The notes below the pieces were generated by a model, which was not told where the DNA came from, made no database searches, and was given only the letters and a program-made list of their open reading frames with translations. 64,000 nt of DNA from Colwellia sp. (GTDB lineage: Bacteria; Pseudomonadota; Gammaproteobacteria; Enterobacterales; Alteromonadaceae): contig NZ_JABSPA010000003.1 of NCBI RefSeq assembly GCF_013214175.1, positions 62,001 to 126,000 on the forward strand, given 5' to 3'. This document shows, piece after piece, positions 46,919 to 57,781 of the stretch. The translations under genes and the position numbers were made by a program. Within the stretch, counting starts at the first letter, position 1. Each line of letters begins with the position of its first letter.

Positions 46919-47431
46919 ATGCGAATAGGTCACGGTTTTGATGTACATAAATTTGGTGGTCAAGGGCCGATAGTGCTTGGTGGGGTCGCAATACCCTTTG
47001 ACCATGGTTTTATCGCTCACTCTGATGGTGATGTCGCTATTCATGCACTTTGTGATGCTATCCTAGGCGCATTATGCTTGGCGGATATTGGTAATCACTT
47101 TCCTGATACTGATGGCCAATATGAAAATATTTCCAGCAGAATCCTATTACGCCATGTGGTCTCGTTAATGACAGAGAAGGGTTTTCAACTAGGTAATGCC
47201 GATATTACTATTGTTGCCCAAGCACCTAAAATGGCGCCACATTTGTTAGCCATGCGCACCTGCTTAAGTGAAGACTTACAAACCAGCATTGGACAAGTCA
47301 ATGTGAAAGCTACCACGACAGAGAAACTGGGCTATACCGGACGAAAAGAAGGTATCTCGGTGCATGCCGTCGTGCTCTTAACTGCTATGGAACACCCATT
47401 TCCGCCAATGGAAGAGATTCAAAATACTTAG
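46919..47431 (+). CDS. ispF: 2-C-methyl-D-erythritol 2,4-cyclodiphosphate synthase
   Basis: 170 residues. Fifth step of the MEP pathway. [12 protein letters not shown] supplies metal-binding Asp and His, [20 protein letters not shown] and [15 protein letters not shown] are conserved. The C-terminal MEEIQNT extension is short. Second enzyme of the ispDF pair. Confidence 0.96.
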   Translation: MRIGHGFDVHKFGGQGPIVLGGVAIPFDHGFIAHSDGDVAIHALCDAILGALCLADIGNHFPDTDGQYENISSRILLRHVVSLMTEKGFQLGNADITIVAQAPKMAPHLLAMRTCLSEDLQTSIGQVNVKATTTEKLGYTGRKEGISVHAVVLLTAMEHPFPPMEEIQNT

Positions 47432-47481
47432 TTTTTACTCGCTCTATAGAGCTCACCACAGCATTAAAAGAAGATTCATAA

Positions 47482-48597
47482 ATGTTAACAGAAAACGCCT
47501 ATTTACACGGAAAACCAGAATCAAGTGGTTTATTACGTAGCCAAATAACTGACTTTAAAGTTTTTGAAAAATTACCTTATTTACCCTGCGGTGAAGGAGA
47601 ACATTTATTTGTTCATATTCGTAAAACAGGTGCTAATACTTTATTTGTTGCCCGTGAACTCGCTAAGTATTTTCAAGTGAAAGAGCAGCTTGTTTCTTAT
47701 GCTGGTTTAAAAGATCGTTTTGCGGTTACCGAACAATGGTTTGGTGTGCATGTACCAGGTAAGCAAGAATACAATTTAGACGACTTGAGTATTGAAGGCG
47801 TAGAGGTGCTGTCTTACCAGCGACACAATAAGAAATTACGTACCGGAGCATTAACGGGTAATCGCTTTGAGCTTATTTTACGTGACGTGACCGCTATCAA
47901 AGCGTTCACCGAACGCTGGCAAAAAATTGTTGAACAGGGTGTGCCAAACTATTTTGGCGAACAACGTTTTGGCATTGGTGGCGGTAACATTGAGCGTGCT
48001 TTGGGGTTGTTTTCAGGTCAAAAAGTAAAAGATAAGAAAAAACGTGGTATTTATTTATCGGCGGCGCGCTCACATATTTTTAACGCTGTGCTTAATGAAC
48101 GTATACAGCAGCAATGTTTTGATAAAGTGGCTGTTGGCGATGTATTAATGTTGGCTGGTACCCAGTCGGTATTTCACCTTGATGAAATAGACGACACCAT
48201 TAAACAGCGTTTTGTTGATAAAGATGTTGATATCACTGCCCCTATGTGGGGAGCTGGGGAGTTGATGACAAGTGATGAACCACTTAACCTTGAGCAAAAA
48301 ATAGCAGGAGAACATCCGGAGTTTTGCCAAGGATTACCCCGTTTTGGTTTAAAACAAGAACGTCGACGCATTCGCTTAACTATCAGTGAAACTGATCTTG
48401 AATTATTATCGACAGGAGAAGGTTCAGCACAAAAAGAGCATAACGTCGTGAAAATTAGTTTCTTTTTACCTGCTGGTTGTTACGCTACCACCATTTTACG
48501 TGAGTTATTGACCTACCAAGATATGACCACCCGTATTGATAAAAGAGCAACAAGTGCTAGCCCTACTGCAGCAACGCCAGATACCAATAATGGATAA
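47482..48597 (+). CDS. truD: tRNA pseudouridine(13) synthase TruD
   Basis: 371 residues. Isomerises U13 in tRNA-Glu. [19 protein letters not shown] contains the catalytic Asp of the TruD family, and [16 protein letters not shown] is the second signature. Precedes surE, as in E. coli. Confidence 0.95.
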   Translation: MLTENAYLHGKPESSGLLRSQITDFKVFEKLPYLPCGEGEHLFVHIRKTGANTLFVARELAKYFQVKEQLVSYAGLKDRFAVTEQWFGVHVPGKQEYNLDDLSIEGVEVLSYQRHNKKLRTGALTGNRFELILRDVTAIKAFTERWQKIVEQGVPNYFGEQRFGIGGGNIERALGLFSGQKVKDKKKRGIYLSAARSHIFNAVLNERIQQQCFDKVAVGDVLMLAGTQSVFHLDEIDDTIKQRFVDKDVDITAPMWGAGELMTSDEPLNLEQKIAGEHPEFCQGLPRFGLKQERRRIRLTISETDLELLSTGEGSAQKEHNVVKISFFLPAGCYATTILRELLTYQDMTTRIDKRATSASPTAATPDTNNG

Positions 48598-48616
48598 GAA
48601 GCCCTTAACAACTAAA

Positions 48617-49372
48617 ATGAAGATATTACTGAGTAATGATGATGGTGTGCATGCCTTAGGCATCAAAGTACTGTTTGATGAACTGGCTAAGCATTTTATC
48701 GTCAACGTGGTAGCACCAGATAGAAACTGTAGCGGTGCCAGTAACTCTTTAACGTTACTGAACCCTTTGCGAGCTGAACACTTAGATAATGGCTTTACTT
48801 CAGTAAATGGCACGCCAACAGATTCAGTGCACTTAGGTCTTAGTCAGCTTTACACTGATTGTGACTTGGTTGTTGCTGGGATTAATAAAGGTGCTAACTT
48901 AGGTGATGATACCTTGTATTCAGGTACCGTCGCTGCAGCGACTGAAGGGCGTCATATGGGTATGCCAGCTATTGCAGTATCCTTAGCGGGTAAAAGTGAA
49001 CAACATTACCAAACGGCAGCAATTGTTACTGCAAAAATAATCCAACGTTTACGGACTCATCCATTACCCGCAGATCAAATTTTAAATATTAATGTGCCTG
49101 ATATGCCTTTAACTGAACTTAAAGGCATAAAAGTAACGCGCTTGGGTCATCGTCACAAAGCTGAAAGTATGCAAAAAATGCAAGATCCATGGCAACGTGA
49201 CATTTATTGGTATGGTTTATTAGGCCAGGAATTAGACGGTGGCGAGGGCACAGATTTTCATGCTGTCGCCAATGGTTATGCTTCAGTAACACCGTTGACA
49301 GTGGATATGACCGCGCACCGAAGTATAGACAATATTAAAAGTTGGCTCAGTGAGCTCAACTTATCAGACTAA
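48617..49372 (+). CDS. surE: 5'/3'-nucleotidase SurE
   Basis: 251 residues from the ATG at 48617, which gives the canonical N-terminus [13 protein letters not shown] with metal-binding DD. An ATG at 48590 overlapping the truD stop adds nine residues and is a possible start; an earlier one (48536) lies inside tru[34 protein letters not shown]-type motifs present. Hydrolyses nucleoside monophosphates, role in stationary survival with pcm and rpoS. Confidence 0.93.
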   Translation: MKILLSNDDGVHALGIKVLFDELAKHFIVNVVAPDRNCSGASNSLTLLNPLRAEHLDNGFTSVNGTPTDSVHLGLSQLYTDCDLVVAGINKGANLGDDTLYSGTVAAATEGRHMGMPAIAVSLAGKSEQHYQTAAIVTAKIIQRLRTHPLPADQILNINVPDMPLTELKGIKVTRLGHRHKAESMQKMQDPWQRDIYWYGLLGQELDGGEGTDFHAVANGYASVTPLTVDMTAHRSIDNIKSWLSELNLSD

Positions 49373-49388
49373 ATCGAGATGTATTTTT

Positions 49389-50042
49389 ATGATGTCTAGT
49401 CGCATAGGCGGAAAATCAAGACGCAGCGGAGAATTGCTGGCGCAAAAGTTACAAAATGAAGGGATCAGTAACACTGCCGTTTTGCAGGCTATTGCTCAAT
49501 CCCCGCGGCATATTTTTGTGCCTGAGATATTGGCACATAAAGCCTATGACAATACCGCTCTTCCTATTGGCCAAGGGCAAACTATCTCACAACCTTATAT
49601 AGTTGCCAAGATGTCTGAGTTATTACTGGCAGACGGGAGACCGAAAAATATATTAGAAATAGGCACAGGATCGGGTTATCAAACCTCTATTCTAGCTCAG
49701 CTAACGGATAAGGTTTTCTCTGTTGAGCGTATCAAAGCGCTACAGTGGCAAGCAAAGCGTTGCTTGCGGGCGATGGACTTACATAATGTCTCAATGAAAC
49801 ACGGTGATGGCTGGCAAGGCTGGCAGAGTAAGGGACCCTTTGAGGCTATTATCGTTACTGCCGCTCCTGCGAGCGTACCACCCGCATTATTAAGCCAGCT
49901 CGCTGATGGCGGCCGTTTAATTATCCCTGTTGGCGAACAAACTCAAATTTTAAAAATAATCACCCGCGATGGTGATACATTCAACGAACAGCAGGTAGAA
50001 GCCGTGCGCTTCGTGCCTTTAGTACCCGGAGATTTATTGTAG
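49389..50042 (+). CDS. pcm: Protein-L-isoaspartate O-methyltransferase
   Basis: 217 residues from the ATG at 49389. Methylates isoaspartyl residues in damaged proteins with AdoMet. [19 protein letters not shown] substrate block, [16 protein letters not shown] AdoMet loop and [14 protein letters not shown] are present. The in-frame start at 49350 overlaps surE and is less likely. The stop overlaps the next gene by one base. Confidence 0.94.
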   Translation: MMSSRIGGKSRRSGELLAQKLQNEGISNTAVLQAIAQSPRHIFVPEILAHKAYDNTALPIGQGQTISQPYIVAKMSELLLADGRPKNILEIGTGSGYQTSILAQLTDKVFSVERIKALQWQAKRCLRAMDLHNVSMKHGDGWQGWQSKGPFEAIIVTAAPASVPPALLSQLADGGRLIIPVGEQTQILKIITRDGDTFNEQQVEAVRFVPLVPGDLL

Positions 50043-50620
50043 TGAAAATATTTTCTAGCCTTTATAAGTGGACTTTACGTTGGGCCGAACATCAATTTGC
50101 GCCACGATTTTTAGCCGTACTTACTTTTGCTGAGTCCATTTTTTTCCCTATACCACCGGACGTCTTACTCGCGCCTATGGTTTTGGCTAAGCCTCATAAA
50201 GCATGGTACTTTGCCAGTTTAACCACAATAGCGTCTATTTTAGGTGGGGCTGTTGGTTATTGGCTGGGGTACTTGATGTTTGAACCTTGGATTCAGCCAC
50301 TAATAACAGAATTTGGCTACCAAGATCGTTTTAATACTGCAATTAGCTGGTTTAGTGAATGGGGTGTTTGGGTAGTATTTATTGCCGGTTTCTCACCTAT
50401 TCCTTATAAGCTATTTACGGTCAGTGCTGGCTTTTTGCATATGGCATTCTTGCCGTTTTTTATTGCCTCAGCGATAGGGCGGGGCTTACGTTTTTTCATG
50501 GTTGCAGGTCTGATAAAATGGGGCGGTAGTGCCATGGAACAAAAGATTCGTCAGTGGGTTGATGTACTAGGTTGGGGCTTTGTTGGTGCCATTGTTATTG
50601 GCTATTTTTCTTTACGTTAA
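50042..50620 (+). CDS. yqaA: YqaA/DedA-like membrane protein (VTT domain)
   Basis: 192 residues, GTG start overlapping the pcm stop. Four to five membrane helices; FAESIFFPIPPDVLLAPMVLAKP and FIAGFSPIPYKLFTVSAGFLHM are the conserved re-entrant motifs of the VTT/SNARE-associated family, whose members are implicated in lipid flipping. Same position between pcm and nlpD in Shewanella-type genomes. Confidence 0.88.
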   Translation: MKIFSSLYKWTLRWAEHQFAPRFLAVLTFAESIFFPIPPDVLLAPMVLAKPHKAWYFASLTTIASILGGAVGYWLGYLMFEPWIQPLITEFGYQDRFNTAISWFSEWGVWVVFIAGFSPIPYKLFTVSAGFLHMAFLPFFIASAIGRGLRFFMVAGLIKWGGSAMEQKIRQWVDVLGWGFVGAIVIGYFSLR

Positions 50621-50705
50621 AGTGAATTGTTATTCTTCTTATTTATATAAATAGTCAGGTTGTGTGGGCGGTAAAGCAAAGGGCACTTCCCCGAAGGGAG
50701 TCATT

Positions 50706-51569
50706 GTGATTGCTTTTCGTACCATCAAATACACATTTGCTTACTTTATATTCGCTGTCACACTTTTCTCTTGTAGTAGCAGGAATACTCCTGCTCCGGT
50801 ATCAAATATTCATAGCACTCGTATCTTAGGTGAACATAACCGAGATTCGATAAAATCTACGCAATACACTGTAAAGAAAGGCGAAACTCTTTATTCTATC
50901 GCTTGGCGGGCAAATTCTGATATTAGAAAAATAGCTCAGTTAAATAAAATCTCTCCTCCTTATCGAATTTACCCCGGACAAAAATTATTTTTAGTTGAAC
51001 AAAGGGCTAAAAAATCAACGAAAGTAAGTAAGGATAAGGTGTCGAATAAAAATTCGACTAAAAGCTCTACAGCTAGCAAGAAAAATAGCAAAAAAAATAC
51101 ACTTGCATCTACGAAAAAGCAGGCGTATGGTGAAAATGTAAGCGCTCAGAAAACATACCAAAACAGCACTTTACCAGCAGGAAAATTTTCACAGAAAATT
51201 AGCCGTTGGCAATGGCCCGTTAAAGGCAAAGTTGTTAAGTTGTTTTCAAATAGTGCTCAAGGTAATAAAGGCATTGATATTACTAATCGTCGCGGTACTA
51301 AAATTAAAGCTACGGCGAAAGGTAAGGTGGTATATGCAGGTAACGCTCTTCGGGGCTACGGTAAACTCATTATTATAAAACATAACGATGACTACCTTAG
51401 TGCATATGCCCACAACGATCGCATCCTAGTTAAAGAAAAGCAGTTCATTAATATAGGGGATGTTATTGCCACCATGGGAGATACTGATGCCAACAAAGTT
51501 ATGCTTCATTTTGAAATACGCTTTCGAGGAAAATCAGTTAACCCTTTAAAATATTTACCAAAAAGATAA
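50706..51569 (+). CDS. nlpD: NlpD-like lipoprotein with LysM and LytM domains
   Basis: 287 residues from a GTG at 50706 preceded by GGGAG. An upstream ATG at 50664 has no such site and would block the signal peptide. Lipobox LFSC at about 19-22, LysM at about 55-100 (YTVKKGETLYSIAWRAN), a Lys/Ser-rich linker, then an M23 LytM domain with altered zinc residues, as in NlpD, which activates amidase AmiC rather than cutting. Upstream of rpoS, whose main promoter in relatives lies inside nlpD. Confidence 0.92.
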   Translation: MIAFRTIKYTFAYFIFAVTLFSCSSRNTPAPVSNIHSTRILGEHNRDSIKSTQYTVKKGETLYSIAWRANSDIRKIAQLNKISPPYRIYPGQKLFLVEQRAKKSTKVSKDKVSNKNSTKSSTASKKNSKKNTLASTKKQAYGENVSAQKTYQNSTLPAGKFSQKISRWQWPVKGKVVKLFSNSAQGNKGIDITNRRGTKIKATAKGKVVYAGNALRGYGKLIIIKHNDDYLSAYAHNDRILVKEKQFINIGDVIATMGDTDANKVMLHFEIRFRGKSVNPLKYLPKR

Positions 51570-51683
51570 TGCTATAAAATAATAGCAGTAAATAAAAACC
51601 TTAAGATAAATACTAAAAAACAATCGGAGTTACCGTGAATATTTAAATATTAAAAACAAGCTTTGCAAATTTGGGAGAATAGC

Positions 51684-52574
51684 ATGGTCAAATTACAAGA
51701 AGAAAAAAGTACTGTAGAATCAAAGGAAGACGTATCATCTAATTTAGATGCGACGCAGATTTATTTAAGCGAAATTGGTTTTTCACCATTATTAACCGCT
51801 GAAGAAGAAGTATATTTCTCACGCCTAGCCCTTAAAGGGGACGAGCCTTCACGCAAACGTATGATAGAAAGTAATCTACGTTTAGTTGTCAAAATTGCCA
51901 GACGTTATAATAATCGGGGACTGCCCTTATTAGACTTAATTGAAGAAGGTAATTTGGGCTTAATTAGAGCGGTTGAAAAATTTGACCCCGAAAGAGGCTT
52001 TCGCTTCTCTACCTATGCCACATGGTGGATACGGCAGACCATTGAACGGGCAATCATGAACCAAACCCGTACTATTCGATTACCCATACATGTTGTTAAA
52101 GAACTTAATATTTATTTACGTGCATCACGTGAATTAGTTCAAAAACTTGATCATGAACCTACCGCAGAAGATATAGCCTCTCACCTTGATAAACCTGTAG
52201 CTGACGTCAATAAAATGTTGCGTTTAAATGAGCGTATTGCTTCAGTCGATACGCCTTTTGCCGGAGATTCAGATAAAGCACTACTTGATGTTATTGCGGA
52301 TGAAAAAAGCGCCGGTCCTGAAAGTGACTTACAATCTGAAGATATGAGCAATAACATAGTTCATTGGCTAAATGAGCTTAATACTAAGCAAAGGGAAGTC
52401 TTAGCAAGACGTTTCGGTTTACTTGGCTATGAAGCGGCAACCTTAGAAGATGTAGGTTGTGAAATTGGTTTAACTCGGGAACGTGTTCGCCAAATTCAAG
52501 TGGAAGCATTAAAACGCTTACGTGATATTTTATCGCAGCAAAACTTATCAATTGAGGCTATTTTTCAGGCCTAA
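51684..52574 (+). CDS. rpoS: RNA polymerase sigma factor RpoS
   Basis: 296 residues from the ATG at 51684, which has GGGAG at the right distance; the ATG at 51663 has none. Stationary-phase sigma factor: region 1.2 and 2 ([37 protein letters not shown]), -10 recognition [31 protein letters not shown], and 4.2 ([27 protein letters not shown]). Slightly shorter than in E. coli because region 1.1 is reduced. Confidence 0.97.
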   Translation: MVKLQEEKSTVESKEDVSSNLDATQIYLSEIGFSPLLTAEEEVYFSRLALKGDEPSRKRMIESNLRLVVKIARRYNNRGLPLLDLIEEGNLGLIRAVEKFDPERGFRFSTYATWWIRQTIERAIMNQTRTIRLPIHVVKELNIYLRASRELVQKLDHEPTAEDIASHLDKPVADVNKMLRLNERIASVDTPFAGDSDKALLDVIADEKSAGPESDLQSEDMSNNIVHWLNELNTKQREVLARRFGLLGYEAATLEDVGCEIGLTRERVRQIQVEALKRLRDILSQQNLSIEAIFQA

Positions 52575-52642
52575 TTAAAATTATGGTTGGGGTAAGTTGT
52601 TGATATAGCAACTAGACTAGACATAAAAGTAGAACGTTTAAG

Positions 52643-52668
52643 GCAGCAATATTTTTTGCTGCTTTTTT
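52643..52668 (+). terminator. Rho-independent terminator after rpoS
   Basis: GCAGCAA and TTGCTGC pair around a six-base loop and are followed by TTTTTTG, 68 bases after the rpoS stop. Confidence 0.88.
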
Positions 52669-52781
52669 GTTGCTAATAAAACACATTGATTAACTTGATC
52701 ACCTAGGCTTATTGCAATAATTCAGCTCTTATACTTTACTTAATTGACCTAGTACAAAAAGTGGTCAGTTAGAGGTGTAAA

Positions 52782-55700
52782 TTGAGCCTTAAGTTAGTCA
52801 AACCTTTCCTTACTCACTCAATACTATTGCTACTTTTAGTGTTGCAAGGTGTTAATGCTAACTTAGCACCTAGTAACCATTTCCCCCCGGCTTATCATCT
52901 GCAAAACCCTTTGGGCGCTTTACAAATTGAAAGTTTAACTATTTTTACCATGTTTCAAGATCATCAGGGCTTTATTTGGTTGGGTACTTCCGGAGGGGTA
53001 TTGCGCTATGACGGCTATGAGTTTAAAAGTATCAGCAAAGACTTCGAGCAGCTAGAAGTCTGGTCTATTATTCAAGACAATAATAAGGATCTGTGGTTTG
53101 GTACCCGTAATAAAGGTCTGGTGAAACTGACGAGCAGTAATCAAAAAATCACCTTGTTTCAGCATGATAAAAATAATTCGTATAGCCTGAGCCATAATAA
53201 TATTCGCAAACTGTTACTTTCTAAACAAGGTGATTTATATATTGCTACCTCTGGTGGCGGTTTAAATAAATATAATACCGATAGCAATAACTTTCAGAGA
53301 ATCCCATTAATTAATCCGCAAAATACTGCAACGCTATATTTACGCGACTTGGTGGAAAGTAATACCGGTGATCTATGGATAGCCACTAGGGATTACGGTG
53401 TCATCCAATTAAATAAACGAACAAGTAAACTAACGTATTATCAAACGAGTGCAAAAGATAACAACACGCTCTCGAGTAATACTATTAAATCGTTGTCATT
53501 TGATGACAGCAACCATAAGTTATGGGTTGGTACTTGGGGAGGTGGTTTGAATATGCTTGATATTAATACTGGCAAGGTAAGACGATTTTACTTAGGTAGC
53601 GGAGATAAAAAAAATGTTGGGCCACAAACCATTGTTACTATGATGAGGGATAGGAAAAATATGTTGTGGTTAGGTACACTTAATGGTGTTGCTTACTTTG
53701 ATTTAACCACAGAACAATTTCATTACTTAAAGGACGAGTATCCAGAATTATCAACCTTAGGTCATGCGGCTTATTATGCTTTAATGTGCGATGAGCATGG
53801 TAGTATTTGGCTAGGCAGTTGGCGTGGCAAGTTACATTCTCTTGTTTTAGATGATCATAATTTTCATTTGGAAAGTTTAACTCAATATTTTCCAGGTAGC
53901 ATTCATGAAAAGTCGATATCATCTATTCTTACTGACAATAATGGTGATGTATGGCTGGGCACTGAAACAAGCGGTGTTCTTCACCTCAGTGCTAATCTGC
54001 AGCTAATTAAACACTTTAAACATCAAAAATCTGATGCAAACTCATTATCCGATAATGCCATAACCACTATTAAGCAGCAAAGCAATGGTGATATCTGGGT
54101 AGGCACAAGTAATGGTGGCCTGAATAAATATCAAAAAGAATCTGATGACTTCATTACTTTTACTTTGCTTAATAAAGATGGTGGACGTGGCTCAAGCGAT
54201 TATATTAGTGAAATTTTTGAGTATAATAACAAGCTATTTATTGGCTCTGCTAGTGGTTTATATGAATTCAATTCACAGACAAATGAAATAAAACATATAG
54301 ATCTAGTAGGGAAGGAAAAAATTTACCCTAGTAATGGCTCAGTAAATGCTATGTTTCTAGATAGCCGTTTCAAATTGTGGTTAGTGACGACAGAAGGCGT
54401 ATATTTAAAAAAAACTGATATGCCTGTTGAACTTGTCTTTAGTTTTAATGAGCAACTGCCAGCGAGCAGTGTTCGTTTCTCAACTGTGGCAAAAATAGCC
54501 GAAGATGATCAGCACAATATTTGGTTAGCCACCAATACTGGGCTATGGAAAATAGAAGAAATTACCAAGAATATTAATGGCAATACAGTTTTAGTTCTAC
54601 AGCAGCATTTATCCACTATATTATCAGGGATGCAAAAAGATAACGCTGGTATGCTTTGGTTAGCAAGTAATAATAATTTATATCGTTTTTCACCGTTAAC
54701 TTATCAATTTGACACTTTTAGCATATTAGATGGCATAAAGGGCGGTTTTAATAATGCTGCTCATGGTCTAGCGATAAATAATCAGTTATATTTTGGCTCT
54801 GATTATGGGCTGTTGTCGTTTTCCCCTAGGCATATAGTGACCAAAGAACACAAAATTAAAGTTACCATTGATGACCTGCTGCTAGCAAATAAGTCAGTAC
54901 AAGTTAATGAAAAAAATGGGATTCTGACTAAGCCTATTTATCAAACTCAACATTTAACCCTTCCTGATAATGAAAATATTATTTCATTTGATATATCAGC
55001 ATTAGACTTTAGGCAGCCAAACAAGGTTATTTATCAGCATAGGTTACTGGGTTTTGATGAAGCCTGGATTAAAAATAGCGCTAAAAATAGGAGGGTAACC
55101 TATACCAACTTAAACCCCGGACAGTACACCCTATCTATTCGAGGGGCATATACCTTTAACCCTATCTGGGGAGAAAAAACCGATTTATCTATCACAATAT
55201 TGCCACCACTTTGGTGGACATGGTGGGCGAAATTAATTTATGTACTGGTAGCGCTATTACTGCTTAAAGTCAGCTACCAGGTACATAAACACAGAATTCT
55301 TTTTATCGCTTATGAGCAAGCAGCCTTAACCGATTCATTGACGGGTTTGAAAAATAGACGCTTTTTAGAAAGCACCATTGATCAAGATATTTCCCAATCG
55401 ATGCGCTTGAAAAAAGATAATACCCTCAATGCCGACGTGACCTTTTTTTTCGCCGACATTGATTTTTTTAAAGAGGTAAATGATAAATATGGCCATGAAT
55501 CAGGTGATATGGTTTTGAAGCAATTCTCGGCTTTACTACAAGATGTCTTTCGTTCATCAGATCATATTATTCGTTGGGGAGGAGAAGAGTTCTTAATAGT
55601 TTCACGTTTTACGCAAGCTGATAAAGCTCAAGAGATGGCTGAGCGTTTACGAACTAAAGTAGGAAATAAATCATTTGAAATATCCAGTGGTGAAAAAATA

Positions 55701-55961
55701 ACTAAAACAGTTTCTATTGGCTATACCACTATTCCCTTTGATCGCGCTGCTACTTGTCGCTTAAGTTGTTCACAACTCATTGAAGTCGCTGATAAAGCGC
55801 TTTATCACGTTAAAGATAACGGCCGAGATGGTTGGGCGGGTATTTCAGCAGGGGAACATTTTGACTTAAGCAAATTTGAACGTATTGGTGACTTTAATTT
55901 AGCTGACAAAGTAAGCAGTGGCGAAATAATATTGGTAAGTAAATTACCTCATCGCAGTTAA
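52782..55961 (+). CDS. Two-component-type beta-propeller sensor with GGDEF diguanylate cyclase domain
   Basis: 1059 residues, TTG start with GAGGTG upstream and a signal peptide (HSILLLLLVLQGVNA). Periplasmic part: about twelve propeller repeats with the IWLGTSxGGL motif (residues 45-680), then a Y_Y_Y beta domain (about 720-805). One helix at about 808-830 and a cytoplasmic GGDEF domain: active-site GGEEF at 933-937 and an inhibitory site RSSD (R924-D927) five residues before it. It should make c-di-GMP in response to a periplasmic ligand. The ligand cannot be read, although such propellers often sense glycans. Confidence 0.92.
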   Translation: MSLKLVKPFLTHSILLLLLVLQGVNANLAPSNHFPPAYHLQNPLGALQIESLTIFTMFQDHQGFIWLGTSGGVLRYDGYEFKSISKDFEQLEVWSIIQDNNKDLWFGTRNKGLVKLTSSNQKITLFQHDKNNSYSLSHNNIRKLLLSKQGDLYIATSGGGLNKYNTDSNNFQRIPLINPQNTATLYLRDLVESNTGDLWIATRDYGVIQLNKRTSKLTYYQTSAKDNNTLSSNTIKSLSFDDSNHKLWVGTWGGGLNMLDINTGKVRRFYLGSGDKKNVGPQTIVTMMRDRKNMLWLGTLNGVAYFDLTTEQFHYLKDEYPELSTLGHAAYYALMCDEHGSIWLGSWRGKLHSLVLDDHNFHLESLTQYFPGSIHEKSISSILTDNNGDVWLGTETSGVLHLSANLQLIKHFKHQKSDANSLSDNAITTIKQQSNGDIWVGTSNGGLNKYQKESDDFITFTLLNKDGGRGSSDYISEIFEYNNKLFIGSASGLYEFNSQTNEIKHIDLVGKEKIYPSNGSVNAMFLDSRFKLWLVTTEGVYLKKTDMPVELVFSFNEQLPASSVRFSTVAKIAEDDQHNIWLATNTGLWKIEEITKNINGNTVLVLQQHLSTILSGMQKDNAGMLWLASNNNLYRFSPLTYQFDTFSILDGIKGGFNNAAHGLAINNQLYFGSDYGLLSFSPRHIVTKEHKIKVTIDDLLLANKSVQVNEKNGILTKPIYQTQHLTLPDNENIISFDISALDFRQPNKVIYQHRLLGFDEAWIKNSAKNRRVTYTNLNPGQYTLSIRGAYTFNPIWGEKTDLSITILPPLWWTWWAKLIYVLVALLLLKVSYQVHKHRILFIAYEQAALTDSLTGLKNRRFLESTIDQDISQSMRLKKDNTLNADVTFFFADIDFFKEVNDKYGHESGDMVLKQFSALLQDVFRSSDHIIRWGGEEFLIVSRFTQADKAQEMAERLRTKVGNKSFEISSGEKITKTVSIGYTTIPFDRAATCRLSCSQLIEVADKALYHVKDNGRDGWAGISAGEHFDLSKFERIGDFNLADKVSSGEIILVSKLPHRS

Positions 55962-56441
55962 ATTATCATGTTCATATCAATTTCTGTTTAGTTAACAAGG
56001 AAAACATCGGTTGCTTGCTAAGTTATCAATGTGAAATTTAATCATCAAAACTCAATCAAAATGGCTGCAACTACCGAGTAATAAAAAACCTATAGCAGGA
56101 TAACTTTACTGCCTAGGTTAAATTATCAGCAAAAGCTACGCAAAAAGTCCATTAATAGGCTAAATTGTAATGAAAAATCCTGAATCCCCGTAGAATAAAA
56201 AGGTCATTTTATGGTACTATCGCGCCAGAAAATTTTAACTTAGAGCCAGTGGGTATTTTTCTTTAGTGGCAACGCTAAAATTAATTCTTCACTGAAATAC
56301 ACTGAAATTGGTGACTTACATTTTATCTAATTGATATTTATACTTTAACTTTGTTTATACATGGTTGTAGGGTAGTTGATATTGATTAGATAAACTAATG
56401 AACTGATTTTTATACTCCCATCAAAAGTAGTGCAAGTGTTT
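55962..56441. other. Long region upstream of nqrA, no gene found
   Basis: 480 bases without a supported open frame. It holds the nqr promoter; I cannot place -35 and -10 with confidence. TTGATA at 56332 is one candidate. No operator palindrome was found. Confidence 0.4.
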
Positions 56442-57779
56442 ATGATTACAATAAAAAAAGGCTTGGATGTTCCTGTAAAAGGTGCTCCCCAGCAGGTAAT
56501 CCATGATGGTCCGTCCATCAAAACCGTTGCAACACTCGGTGAAGAGTTTGTGGGTATGCGTCCAACCATGTTTGTTAAAGTGGGTGATCGCGTTAAAAAA
56601 GGTCAAGCGATTTTTGAAGATAAAAAAAATCCTGGCGTTAAATTCACAGCTCAAGCTGCCGGTGTTGTTAAAGAAATTAACCGTGGTGAAAAACGTGTTT
56701 TACAATCAGTTGTTATCGATGTAGATGGCTATGATCAAGAAACGTTTACCGCTTATCCAGCAACTGAATTTGCTTCTCTAGCACGCAAAGACGTTGTTAA
56801 GAACCTAGTCGATTCAGGTTTATGGACAGCATTTAGAACTCGCCCATTCAGCAAAGTACCTGCCGTTGATAGTGCACCTGCTGCGATTTTTGTTAGCGCC
56901 ATGGATACTAATCCATTAGCTGCAAATCCAGAAGTCATCATTAATGAACAAAGTGAAGCGTTTAAAAATGGTTTAACTATTTTATCTCGCTTAACTGACG
57001 GTGAAGTATTTGTTAGCAAGGCTCCTGGGGCAAATATCCCAGTAGATACTAATGCAACAGTAACTGAATTTGCTGGTAAGCATCCTGCAGGTCTTGTAGG
57101 TACACATATTCACTTCTTAAAATCAGCAAGCGCCGACAGGTTTGTTTGGCATGTTGGTTATCAAGACGTTATCGCTGTTGCCAAATTATTCACCACTGGT
57201 GAACTTGACAATACCCGTGTTGTCTCACTTGCCGGCCCAGCTGCTACTAACCCTCGTTTAATACGTACGGTTCTAGGTGCAAGTACTGCTGAATTATCAG
57301 CAGGTGAAACCGTTGATGGTGAACTACGTGTTGTTTCAGGTTCATTACTAATGGGCTCAACCGCGGCAGCAGTTCACGGTTATTTAGGTCGTTATAATGT
57401 ACAAGTATCATTAATTCTTGAAGGTCGTGAAAAAGACTTTATTGGTTATATGTACCCAGGTGCAAATAAATTCTCGGTAACACGCGCTTATTTGTCGCAC
57501 TTGTTCCCAAGTAAGTTATTTAACATGACCACTACGACTAACGGTAGCCCTCGCGCCATGGTGCCAATTGGTAACTTTGAACGTGTTATGCCATTAGATA
57601 TTTTACCTACCTTGTTTTTACGCGATATTTGCTCTGGTGATACCGACGGCGCGCAACAACTAGGTGCCTTAGAGCTAGACGAAGAAGATTTAGCACTGTG
57701 TACATTTGTTTGCCCAGGCAAAACAGATTACGGTGTAATTCTTCGTGATTGCCTAACCACAATCGAAAAGGAAGGTTAG
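56442..57779 (+). CDS. nqrA: Na+-NQR subunit A
   Basis: 445 residues from the ATG at 56442, matching the usual N-terminus [15 protein letters not shown] at 56430 in frame is less likely. Membrane-associated cytoplasmic subunit of the Na+-translocating NADH:ubiquinone oxidoreductase, with a ubiquinone-related role. [22 protein letters not shown] and PGKTDYG near the end are family features. First gene of nqrABCDEF. Confidence 0.95.
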   Translation: MITIKKGLDVPVKGAPQQVIHDGPSIKTVATLGEEFVGMRPTMFVKVGDRVKKGQAIFEDKKNPGVKFTAQAAGVVKEINRGEKRVLQSVVIDVDGYDQETFTAYPATEFASLARKDVVKNLVDSGLWTAFRTRPFSKVPAVDSAPAAIFVSAMDTNPLAANPEVIINEQSEAFKNGLTILSRLTDGEVFVSKAPGANIPVDTNATVTEFAGKHPAGLVGTHIHFLKSASADRFVWHVGYQDVIAVAKLFTTGELDNTRVVSLAGPAATNPRLIRTVLGASTAELSAGETVDGELRVVSGSLLMGSTAAAVHGYLGRYNVQVSLILEGREKDFIGYMYPGANKFSVTRAYLSHLFPSKLFNMTTTTNGSPRAMVPIGNFERVMPLDILPTLFLRDICSGDTDGAQQLGALELDEEDLALCTFVCPGKTDYGVILRDCLTTIEKEG

Positions 57780-57781
57780 TC

